Below, piece after piece: positions 36,902-44,696 of a stretch of 64,000 nt of DNA (the first letter of the stretch is position 1; every line of letters starts with the position of its first letter). The notes beneath the pieces are model-generated. The model saw only the letters and a program-made list of their open reading frames with translations. It was not told where the DNA came from and did no database searches. This DNA is from CBDCMJ01 sp965224325. Lineage in GTDB: Bacteria; Chloroflexota; Dehalococcoidia; Lucifugimonadales; UBA3495. Both the position numbers and the translations under genes were made by a program. The stretch spans positions 124,001-188,000 of the forward strand of contig CBDCYT010000003.1 in assembly GCA_965224325.1 (NCBI GenBank), written 5' to 3'.

Positions 36902-37377
36902 AGAGCCTCCGGTAAAGAGCCATTATAAACCCTAGCCGGATAGCCCTCTGTCAAGGGAAAAATACTAGATATAGTAATAGTCGCTTAATCAGCTACCAGA
37001 AGGATTGCCGGAAGAGATGCCGGAAGAGATGAAGGAAATCGTTGAAGATAGTCTACGCAGACGGGGAACGAAGCTCGCCGTAAAGAACCGATTAGCTCAC
37101 GATAGCCTGGGTCCAAACTGGCAGCAGGCCAATTAAACAAAAAATCGGCCACTCGTGAAGAGTGGCCGATACGTGTTGCAAGGCAGGTTCCGGATTAACC
37201 AAGACTATCCGGAAAAGAGAGTTCTAATGTTGGCAACAGGAACACCAGCTTCCTGGCCGGTGCGGCGCACGGGGTTGGAGGGGAAAGTCCTAACGCTGGC
37301 AACAGGCCCACCGAAAGGGGACGTGAGAGTGGGGTAGCACCACCCTGGAGGTCCCAACCGGCCCCCACCCTTGGCGC
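36902..37377. other. Spacer with terminator and an imperfect direct repeat
   Basis: About 475 bp between dnaE and the next minus-strand gene. It holds the terminator at 37136-37170 and two related ~28-bp segments beginning near 37219 and 37286 (ctggcaacagg core). No gene is supported. Confidence 0.5.
37136..37170 (-). terminator. Intrinsic terminator on the minus strand
   Basis: Read on the minus strand, an 11-bp perfect stem (ATCGGCCACTC with complement, 5-nt loop) is followed by six T. It would end the transcript of the small gene at 37378. Confidence 0.88.
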
Positions 37378-37650
37378 TTACTCCTCTTCTAAGCCGTCAC
37401 CGTCGGTATGGTTAGCGACGACGCCGGATATCTCTTCGGACGCTTCGCTACGGGAACGGGTTGACAGCCTCGAGTCGCCCCAGGCGGCCCCTTCCACGTA
37501 ATTCTTGAACTCTCGCCCCTCGCCGCAACTTTGGCATATCCCGGGGCTTACAGGCCCCGTCGCAGGTTGTATAACCCAGTAATGCATGCACCGGGGAGAG
37601 TCCTCTGTGTCCTTTATCGCAGGAACGGCGGCTTCCTGTACCATCATCAT
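37378..37650 (-). CDS. Small conserved protein with a CxxC-type motif
   Basis: A 90-aa protein. Its centre (CMHYWVIQP...GICQSCGEGREFKNY) matches, from memory, small Chloroflexota hypotheticals with a C-H-x-W and CxxCG pattern that could bind zinc. The C-terminus is acidic. AGAGG lies just before three consecutive ATG codons. A terminator follows. Function is unknown. Confidence 0.72.
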   Translation of the reverse strand: MMMVQEAAVPAIKDTEDSPRCMHYWVIQPATGPVSPGICQSCGEGREFKNYVEGAAWGDSRLSTRSRSEASEEISGVVANHTDGDGLEEE

Positions 37651-37900
37651 AAACCTCTGTCAATCGTACGATTAGTGTAACCCACGTGGCAGGGATTCGT
37701 CAACATTCACTATGACATGTCCGTCAAACATGCGTCCCTTGAACGGAACCAGCCAGGCCATCGCGGCACGGTTAGACAAAAAGGTATCTAGAGACAATGG
37801 CACTGATTAACTGGAGGCGGACCTGCAGCGCTGATGGAAAGCCGTGAGGATGGAAACTTGAGGATGAAAAATCGTAGAGGGGAGCTCGGCAGCCGGGTAG

Positions 37901-38968
37901 TTAGGCCGGCTGTTTGATCTCTCGCGTGACCATTCGGGTTACGCCCCAACCGGCCAGCCATGCCGAATGCCGGCCGTCGCCCCCGGCGATAACCACTGGA
38001 ATGTCGCTGGGGGAGCGGGTGATCGGCACCAAGGTTTGAGGGTCGGTCTGATCGACCCAAGGGGGCCAGTTGCGGTTGCCGTAATGGGCCACGTCCTTCA
38101 GCTTCCACAGAGGCATGCGGGCGTTCTGGTGGATAAACTGGCTAATGTCGGCCTTGGATTATCCAGAGGCGTGTATATCGGCGGCGTGCTCGGGACATAG
38201 CACCAGAGAGATCTGGGCGCCGCTGCCGATTTGATAGTAATTGGCAATCCCTGTTGAGGTCATAGTGCCCACCACGGTCCGCAGGACATCGACCCCAGTG
38301 GCCACCGTTGTTTCCATCACGTTGTAGACTGCCCTTATGCCTATGACGGTCACAATGCTCGCCGAAGGGTCGTAACCCAATTCCACGTGCCGGGGCTCCC
38401 AAGGGCTGCGCTCCTCGTTTTCGGCAAAACAAAAGCTGTACCGCCCCGGGTTTGATTGGGTGGCTTTATCCATCTCTCCGGGAATTACGCCGCCCAGATT
38501 GCGTATGACCAAGCGCAAGGCGCGGCCGATGGAGGCATTGGCGCGGTAACCGGGTCCGAAGCAGCCTGCATCCCCGTTTACCTGCAACTGTTTGGCCAAA
38601 GGACCGTTGATAATAACGACCGGAGTTCCGCCGCCGGTGGTGGCAGACACTCCGGCCACGTTGAACTCGTCTTGAAGCACCGCTTCCACCGCCGAGACCA
38701 CCACCGGGAAGTATTCAGGCCGGCAGCCTGCCATTACCGCGTTGATTGCCACCTTCTCCAGGGTCACTTGGGCGTTGCGCGGTTGAATCACGCCCAGGGA
38801 AGCGGACGGGTCCACGCCGTAACCGGACAGCATCCGGCGGACCGCCTCCTCGGTGGGCGGCGACACCGGCAGGCCATCGGTCCAACCCTGTTGCCAGCAG
38901 TAGTCCTGCACGGAGTCGAAACTGTCCGGTACGTCGACACGGCTCGCCAGGAGGTTAGAATCATGCAT
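37901..38968 (-). pseudogene. UGSC-partner protein, interrupted by one TAA
   Basis: A 355-codon frame on the minus strand, open throughout except for a TAA at 38159-38161 (codon 270). The N-terminal part carries GWTDGLPVSPPT (28-39), the MAGCRPEYFPVV block and an SPWEP segment, which I recognise from uncharacterised proteins encoded beside UGSC-family proteins. After the TAA the same frame continues with well-conserved-looking sequence (SKADISQFIHQNARMP...) to a TAA at 37901. TAA cannot code selenocysteine or pyrrolysine, so this is a recent nonsense mutation, a sequence error, or a split gene. Confidence 0.75.
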
Positions 38969-39322
38969 GGCTATGCGTTGCTGGGACAGTCAGTAGTAAC
39001 GTTGGTCATCAGGCGGGAGTCTGGAACCGTTAGCAATTTCGTCCCTCTCATCTTGTTGGATTACTGGCTTGGGTGGGAGAGCCGGGGAAGAGATGTGGAA
39101 CGTCCATGGGCAATATCCCAGTCTCACCATAGGACAGAAACGTCTTCAACGGCCGCCCACCATTTCCACGCCGCGAGCGCGCAGAGAACGGTGGTTGAGC
39201 AGAGGGTTGCGGAGGCTCAAGTCCAGCAGCTTATTTCAGGACTCTTCGATTTTGGGAAGGATGGACTCAGAGGTCATGCGCTAGTTCGCCTGCCCGCGGA
39301 TGCTTTCCTGTATCGTGTCGGC
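38969..39322. other. Spacer between the UGSC gene and its partner
   Basis: About 350 bp on the minus-strand transcript. No gene, repeat or terminator is evident. A long plus-strand open frame across it is a shadow of the partner gene. Confidence 0.4.
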
Positions 39323-39865
39323 TTACCGGCCCGCCACCAAAGCCACTATCTCGGGCGCGTAGTCACGGGCCATCTGCCGGACCTCGCCGGCGCTGCGGGT
39401 GGCCAAGGGACTGGGAATAACAACCATACGAGCGCCTGGCATGCCCATAGCCGTGGCTCGAGCCTGGGCTGCCCTGGTAAACGAGCTGGTAATAATGCTG
39501 ACTGAGGGAACTCCTTTGGACTCGGTGATAACTGCGTCGTGGAGACCCCACGCCGTGCAGGAGCCTCAATCCACCACGCCGTGGACCACCACATCGCACT
39601 CCGCCGCAAGGGAGTCAATGGTGTCTTCGGCGCAAGGAGCGCTGTAGCTGAACTTGGCGGCGTAGACCACTTTCCCGGCCCCGTAGTCGCGGACCAGGAC
39701 CTCTTGCAGCTCTTGCAAGAAGGAGTCCGCGTGGTATTTTCGGTTCTCCAGTAAACCGACCACTCTTCCCTCTAGGTCTTCCAGCTTGGGGCTTAATCCC
39801 AACTCCTCGGGCACGTCTTCGGCGGTTGGGTCCAGGATTTGAATTGTCTTCAGGCCCATTGCCAT
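39323..39865 (-). CDS. UGSC-family selenoprotein with in-frame UGA
   Basis: A 180-residue protein if the UGA at 39566-39568 (residue 100) is read as selenocysteine. The sequence then is U-G-S-C-T-A-W, the defining motif of the uncharacterised UGSC family, preceded by the typical ILDPTAED, LEGRVVGLLENRK and VVHGVVD blocks. After the UGA the frame stays open for 80 codons of family-like sequence (MGMPGARMVVIPSPL) to a TAA at 39323. A hairpin suitable as a SECIS follows the UGA. The start is the ATG at 39865, with a GGGGGG tract just upstream. A second ATG at 39859 is possible. The likely role is redox or thiol chemistry with U100 and C103 as a U-x-x-C pair; function is unknown. Confidence 0.85.
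39532..39560 (-). promoter_or_regulatory. Candidate SECIS hairpin
   Basis: On the minus strand the RNA folds as CUGC, ACGG (internal), CGUGG, loop GGUCU, CCACG, AC, GCAG. The loop begins exactly 18 nt after the UGA. In E. coli fdhF, as I recall it, a GGUCU apical loop also begins 18 nt after the UGA. The codons here (Gly-Leu-His after Trp) partly force this sequence. Confidence 0.65.
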
Positions 39866-40225
39866 CTTCCCCCCCTGACCTGCAAATGTTGCCAAATTAC
39901 CTGATAAGTTCCTGATAAGTTAGTGTAAGGAACACGAATTGTCCAGGCCCGCCAAAGATCACGATGGCGGGCTGCGCCCTCAAGAATGGACTAGAACGGG
40001 CCGCCGGTCAATTCAAAAAGAATAGTCCCGGCCCACTTGTATCTGAGTTGCGGCGGGTAGGGTAATTGGCAGTAATCGGAACGCCTCCCCGGCCCTTGGC
40101 CGAAAATACCTGAAGCTTGTGGCGTGTAGATCAATACTATGTGGATGGCAGCGTTGGGATCCGGGGAACGATGGGAGGTCTGATTAGGCCGGGAATCCCC
40201 GGGGTTAATTAGCGAACTGCCGGGG
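39866..40225. other. Spacer upstream of the UGSC gene
   Basis: About 360 bp between the guaB3 stop and the UGSC start. It holds half of a 21-bp tandem duplication (40199-40240) and presumably the UGSC promoter. No gene is seen. Confidence 0.4.
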
Positions 40226-40240
40226 TTAATTAGCGAACTG
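40199..40240. repeat. 21-bp tandem duplication at the end of guaB3
   Basis: The unit ccggggttaattagcgaact plus one g occurs twice exactly. The right copy contains the guaB3 stop codon. Confidence 0.9.
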
Positions 40241-41362
40241 GAAGAACTTGCCCTCGGTTTTCATAGCGGGAGCGATAACCATCTCGGCCTTGTGCATGTC
40301 GCGGATGGTGTAGGCCCCACACATGCCCATGGCAACCCTCAACGCTCCGATGAAATTCTGGGTGCCGTCGGTGGCGGAGGTAGGGCCGTATAGTATCTGC
40401 TTCAAACTACCCTTGGAGCCTACTTTGATGCGAGTGCCTCTGGGCAACTCCGGGTGGGGATTGGCCATACCCCAGTTGTACCCGCGGCCGGGAGCCTCCT
40501 CGGCCTGGGCGAAGGGGGTGCCCAGCATGACCGCGTCCGCCCCGCTGACTATGGCCTTGCAAATATCTCCGCCGGTGCGTAACCCACCATCGGTTATAAC
40601 CGCTACGTAGCGTCCCGTTTGTCGAAAGTAGTCTTGCCGGGCTGCAGCGCATTCCAAGGTGGCCGTCACTTGGGGGACACCCACGCCGACCACTTCCCGG
40701 GTGGTGCAAGCCGCACCGGGGCCCACCCCCACCAGCACCCCATCGATGCCGGACTCCATCAACTCTCGGGCCACGTCGTAGGTGACACAGTTACCCACTA
40801 CCACTGGCACTTTCAGGGTTTTCATCAACTCAGAAAAGATCAAGCCGCGGTAGCTTCGCGACATGTGCCTGGCAGTGGTTACCGTCGACTGGACAACCAC
40901 CATGTCGGCCCCCGCTTCCACAGCTACGGGAGACATCTTTTTGGTGTTCTGGGGCGTGAAGGAGACGGCGCACACCGCGCCGGTGTTTCGGATTTCTTGG
41001 ACTCGCTGGGCTATTAGGTCTTCGCGGACCGGCTCAGTGTAGACCCTTTGCAGGTGGTGGGTTACGTCGGCTTGGTCCGCGGATACTATCTCTTCCAACA
41101 CCGAATAGGGGTCTTCGTAACGAGTGTACAGCCCTTCCGCGTTGAGCACACCCAGACCTCCCATCTGGTGCATGAGGGTGGCAAACCGGGGAGATACGGT
41201 CCCGTCCATGGCCGAGGCCAACACGGGTATGTCCAAGCCCAAGTCCCCTATGGTCATCTTAGTAGAGGTCAGGTCCGGATTGATGGTGACCTGGCCGGGT
41301 ACAATCGCTACTTCGTCGAAGCCGTAGGCCCGCTCTAATTCCTTAAAAAGGCGTCTACCCAT
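40226..41362 (-). CDS. guaB3: GuaB3-family IMP dehydrogenase-related protein
   Basis: A 378-aa TIM-barrel enzyme related to IMP dehydrogenase. It lacks the CBS domains of GuaB and has the length of the GuaB3 group found in actinobacteria, cyanobacteria and Chloroflexota. The catalytic loop GPGAACTTREVVGVGVPQ contains the active cysteine, and TDGGLRTGGDICKA forms the phosphate site. GuaB3 has been shown in some bacteria to have IMP dehydrogenase activity, so this may be the main or an extra guanine-biosynthesis enzyme. Confidence 0.88.
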   Translation of the reverse strand: MGRRLFKELERAYGFDEVAIVPGQVTINPDLTSTKMTIGDLGLDIPVLASAMDGTVSPRFATLMHQMGGLGVLNAEGLYTRYEDPYSVLEEIVSADQADVTHHLQRVYTEPVREDLIAQRVQEIRNTGAVCAVSFTPQNTKKMSPVAVEAGADMVVVQSTVTTARHMSRSYRGLIFSELMKTLKVPVVVGNCVTYDVARELMESGIDGVLVGVGPGAACTTREVVGVGVPQVTATLECAAARQDYFRQTGRYVAVITDGGLRTGGDICKAIVSGADAVMLGTPFAQAEEAPGRGYNWGMANPHPELPRGTRIKVGSKGSLKQILYGPTSATDGTQNFIGALRVAMGMCGAYTIRDMHKAEMVIAPAMKTEGKFFQFAN

Positions 41363-41571
41363 GCCTAGGCACCCCTGTGTGTGTTTAGAAGTGAAGTAAG
41401 GTGTTTAGTCCTTGCGTTTATGGGGCGATTATGGGACGTTACCTACGGCCAGTTTATTAGATATGCACTGAATGTTGACGGAATAGGAAACAAAAGTCAA
41501 CCGGGAACCGAGGCCGGGACGGGCGTTGGCGTAAGAGACAAAATTGTCATAATTGCGAGACCAATTTCCTC

Positions 41572-41600
41572 TTGCGCACTTGTGAAATATAGTGCATACT
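41572..41600 (+). promoter_or_regulatory. Promoter of the solitary 5S rRNA gene
   Basis: TTGCGC (41572-41577), 17 bp, then CATACT (41595-41600). It would start transcription about 15 bp before the 5S gene, consistent with independent expression. Confidence 0.5.
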
Positions 41601-41621
41601 GACATGCATCAGCTTCCTGAG

Positions 41622-41743
41622 CTTCCTGGTGGTTCTAGCGAAGCGGCCCCACCCGTTCCCATCTCGAACACGGCAGTGAAACGCTTCAGCGCCGACGATA
41701 CTGCTCTGGTAACGGGGTGGGAAAATAGGTCACCGCCGGGAGG
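41622..41743 (+). rRNA. rrf: 5S ribosomal RNA, not linked to 16S/23S
   Basis: About 122 nt. The conserved CCCGTTCCCATCTCGAACACG segment (loop B/helix III) and the GGTAACGGGGTGGGA arm are readable, and the two ends (41622-41632 and 41733-41743) pair to form helix I. No 16S or 23S gene is present in the window, so this is a separate 5S locus. Confidence 0.93.
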
Positions 41744-42125
41744 CAATTCAACAGCTGCTGCTTCTAGCATATAGCTCGTTCAATACTCACTCCATACGCC
41801 AACGGAACACTGTTGAGCATTCGGAATCTTGGTGGTGATGGGTGTCGAGTCCCCAATGTCTGAGGTATTGATTACTACTGTATCTTGGCTCTAGAACCCA
41901 ACAACTAGCCTTTACATTACTTGATGCGTCACCTACAATTTAGCTCTACGGATGCAGTGAACCGCCGAATCGGCTGCTAGTTTGACAATAGCCCGCCCGC
42001 TAAGGACCACAGACGGTAGTGCCTGCGAGTAGTCGACCGGTAGGGCGTCGTGGACGCAATTTTATTCTTAACAGGAACTCGGGATGGTAGATCGACCCTA
42101 ACTGTCACCCACTGGGAGCGGAAAA
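41744..42125. other. Spacer between 5S rRNA and clpC
   Basis: About 380 bp that should contain the 5S terminator and the clpC promoter. I see no strong hairpin and no CtsR-type heptad operator. Confidence 0.4.
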
Positions 42126-44588
42126 ATGGGAAGTAGATTCGAAAAGTTCTCCGAGCGTGCCCGGCGGGTATTGTCGCTGGCCCAAGAAGAGGCCCAGCGG
42201 TTTAACCACAACTACATCGGCACTGAACACATCCTTCTGGGGCTAGTGCGGGAGTCTGAGGGTGTGGCGGCACGGGTGCTGTCCAGCCTTACCGTGGACT
42301 TGGCCAAGGTCCGCTCCGCCGTTGAGTTTATCATCGGCCGCGGCGAAAAGCCGCCGCAGGGTGATATAGGGCTGACGCCGCGGGCCAAGAAGGTGGTGGA
42401 GTTGGCGGTGGACGAAGCCCGCCGCATGAACCATACCTATATAGGCACCGAGCACCTGCTCATCGGTTTGATGCGTGAAGGAGAAGGTGTTGCCGCGGGA
42501 GTCTTGGAGAGCCTCGGGGTGACCCTGGACAAAGTCCGGGCGGAAACCCACCGCATTTTGAGTCACACCGGGGGCGGGGGCGGCGCAAGCGCCCGCACCG
42601 CCAGCCGCACACCCACTCTGGACCAGTTGGGTGTCGACCTGACCAACGCCGGCCGAGCGGACAAGCTGGACCCGGTCATCGGCCGGGAACAGGAGATCCA
42701 ACGGGTAGTGCAGATTCTCAGCCGGAGGACCAAGAACAACCCGGTGCTGGTTGGAGAGCCCGGCGTGGGCAAAACTGCCATCGTAGAGGCATTGGCCCAG
42801 CGCATCGGAAAGGGTGAAGTGCCCGATACCCTCCAGGGCAAACGGTTGGTTACCTTGGACATGGGGGCCTTGGTGGCAGGGACCAAGTATCGAGGAGAGT
42901 TCGAAGAACGGCTGAAGAAGGTCATCGAGGAAATCAAGAGCTCGGGAAATTGTGTGCTTTTCATTGATGAGATTCACACCATTGTGGGAGCGGGCGCAGC
43001 GGAGGGAGCAGTAGACGCCTCAAACATTCTTAAGCCATCGTTGGCAAGGGGCGAACTGCAGTGTATCGGCGCCACCACCCAGGATGATTATAGGAAGTAC
43101 GTGGAAAGGGACCCGGCGTTGGAGCGCAGGCTGCAACCGGTGAAGGTCGAGGAGCCCTCCAGCGATGAGACTATAGAAATCCTCAAGGGTGTGCGAAGCC
43201 GCTACGAAGACCACCATAAAGTAGACATCACCGACGAGGCCCTGAGGTCGGCGGCAACACTGTCGTCCCGGTTCATTGCAGACCGGTTCCTGCCGGACAA
43301 GGCCATAGACCTGATAGATGAGGCCGGTTCCAGGGTCAGGTTACGGGGCAGCGTCACTCCGTCAGCGCTAAAGGATGCGATGAACGTGCTGCAGGAAGTG
43401 CGCAAGGAAAAAGACGAAGCCATAGCCTCCCAGCAATACGAGGCCGCAGCTGAGTTGCGCGACCGGGAGTTGCACGCCAACGAGGACCTAGACAACCTGG
43501 AACGGGAGTGGCAGGAGGGTCGCGAGGCAGAGCGTGCGGTGGTTACTGAAGACGATATTGCCCAAGTCGTCAGCATGTGGACGGGGATCCCGGTCACCCG
43601 GCTGGCGGCAGAGGAAACCCAACGTCTCCTCCGCATGGAGGAGGAGATCCACAGGAGGATCATTGGCCAGGACGAGGCCATAGTGAATATCTCCAAGTCG
43701 GTGCGCAGGGCCAGGTCCGGTCTGAAGGACCCGCGCCGGCCCATCGGAGTATTCATGTTCCTCGGCCCGACAGGTGTGGGTAAGACGGAGTTGGTGCGGG
43801 CGCTAGCCGAGTTTATGTTCGGCGATGAGGACAACATGATTCGCCTGGACATGTCGGAGTTCCAAGAGCGCCATACAGTAGCGCGGCTAATAGGAGCCCC
43901 TCCAGGATACGTGGGCTACGACGAAGGTGGCCAGTTGACCGAAGGCGTACGCCGGAAGAGCTACTGCGCCATTCTATTGGATGAAATCGAAAAAGCTCAC
44001 CCCGAGGTATTCAATATCCTGCTCCAGATTTTCGATGCGGGTCAGTTGACCGACGCCCGCGGACGAAAGGTAGACTTCCGCAATTCCGTTCTGGTGATGA
44101 CCAGCAATCTTGGGTCCGACCTGATTAAGCGGGAAACTACCATGGGCTTCAGCATCAAATCCGGTGACGCCCAAACTGAAGAAAGCTCTTACCAACGGAT
44201 GAAGGACAAGGTTATGGAAGAAGTCAAGCGCTTTTTCCGCCCTGAGTTCCTCAACCGTATCGACGCCACCGTCGTCTTCCACCAACTGACCCGCCCGGAG
44301 ATCCTGCAGATCGTCGACCTGATGATGGACCAAGTGCGCAAGGAACTCCAGGAGAAGCAGGTGGCCTTGGAGTTGACCGATGCAGCCCGCGACTATCTTG
44401 GAGAGAAGGGTTTCGATCCGGTGTTGGGCGCTCGGCCCCTGCGGAGGCTCATACAGAACGAAGTAGAGGACCTCTTGTCTGATGAGCTTCTAAGCGGGCG
44501 CATCAATGAGGGCGATACCGCGATAATTGACCTAGAGGATAACAAGGTCGTTGTCCGCACCAAGGTTCCCGCGGAGGCGCCCGCCTAA
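42126..44588 (+). CDS. clpC: ATP-dependent Clp protease ATP-binding subunit ClpC
   Basis: AAA+ unfoldase of 820 aa that feeds ClpP. The N-terminal double Clp-N repeat (about 1-145), first Walker A GEPGVGKT, the pore loop GTKYRGEFE, the middle UVR-like motif (QYEAAAELRDRE), second Walker A GPTGVGKT and pore loop GYVGYDEGG are all visible. GGGAG precedes the ATG. The usual companions ctsR and mcsA/mcsB are not upstream, but radA follows, as is common in Chloroflexota and Firmicutes. Confidence 0.97.
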   Translation: MGSRFEKFSERARRVLSLAQEEAQRFNHNYIGTEHILLGLVRESEGVAARVLSSLTVDLAKVRSAVEFIIGRGEKPPQGDIGLTPRAKKVVELAVDEARRMNHTYIGTEHLLIGLMREGEGVAAGVLESLGVTLDKVRAETHRILSHTGGGGGASARTASRTPTLDQLGVDLTNAGRADKLDPVIGREQEIQRVVQILSRRTKNNPVLVGEPGVGKTAIVEALAQRIGKGEVPDTLQGKRLVTLDMGALVAGTKYRGEFEERLKKVIEEIKSSGNCVLFIDEIHTIVGAGAAEGAVDASNILKPSLARGELQCIGATTQDDYRKYVERDPALERRLQPVKVEEPSSDETIEILKGVRSRYEDHHKVDITDEALRSAATLSSRFIADRFLPDKAIDLIDEAGSRVRLRGSVTPSALKDAMNVLQEVRKEKDEAIASQQYEAAAELRDRELHANEDLDNLEREWQEGREAERAVVTEDDIAQVVSMWTGIPVTRLAAEETQRLLRMEEEIHRRIIGQDEAIVNISKSVRRARSGLKDPRRPIGVFMFLGPTGVGKTELVRALAEFMFGDEDNMIRLDMSEFQERHTVARLIGAPPGYVGYDEGGQLTEGVRRKSYCAILLDEIEKAHPEVFNILLQIFDAGQLTDARGRKVDFRNSVLVMTSNLGSDLIKRETTMGFSIKSGDAQTEESSYQRMKDKVMEEVKRFFRPEFLNRIDATVVFHQLTRPEILQIVDLMMDQVRKELQEKQVALELTDAARDYLGEKGFDPVLGARPLRRLIQNEVEDLLSDELLSGRINEGDTAIIDLEDNKVVVRTKVPAEAPA

Positions 44589-44622
44589 GATCCCGGTCCA
44601 AGAGGTAGCTGGGTTTACTGAC

Positions 44623-44650
44623 AGAAGGCCCCGCCAAGGCGGGGCCTTCT
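44623..44650 (+). terminator. GC-rich hairpin after clpC
   Basis: A perfect 13-bp stem (agaaggccccgcc) with a 2-nt loop right after the clpC stop. The T run is missing, so it may be a weak terminator or an RNA-end protector. A promoter-like -10 follows directly. Confidence 0.65.
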
Positions 44651-44652
44651 GC

Positions 44653-44661
44653 TGTTATAAT
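44653..44661 (+). promoter_or_regulatory. Extended -10 box before radA
   Basis: TGT-TATAAT, a perfect extended -10, lies 35 bp before the radA ATG. The hairpin occupies the -35 region, so this may be an alternative radA promoter. Confidence 0.5.
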
Positions 44662-44696
44662 CGGGCAGGCTCGACTCGGAAGATCGGGGGCTGAAG

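Noticed and set aside
37155..37337. 60-codon open frame with repeated ATG-rich segment
   Set aside because: It overlaps the terminator hairpin, has no ribosome site and its repetition comes from a DNA-level direct repeat.
38159..38161. Recoding of TAA in the UGSC partner
   Set aside because: Known recoding uses UGA (Sec) or UAG (Pyl). TAA is better explained by mutation or error.
38456..39505. A 349-codon open frame on the plus strand
   Set aside because: It is antisense to the UGSC partner and UGSC genes, which carry recognisable family motifs on the minus strand. Long GC-rich shadows are common in this window (also 55421-56302, 50770-51657 and 57021-57851).
41381..41774. Small open frames across the 5S rRNA gene
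   Set aside because: They overlap a clear structural RNA and have no ribosome sites.
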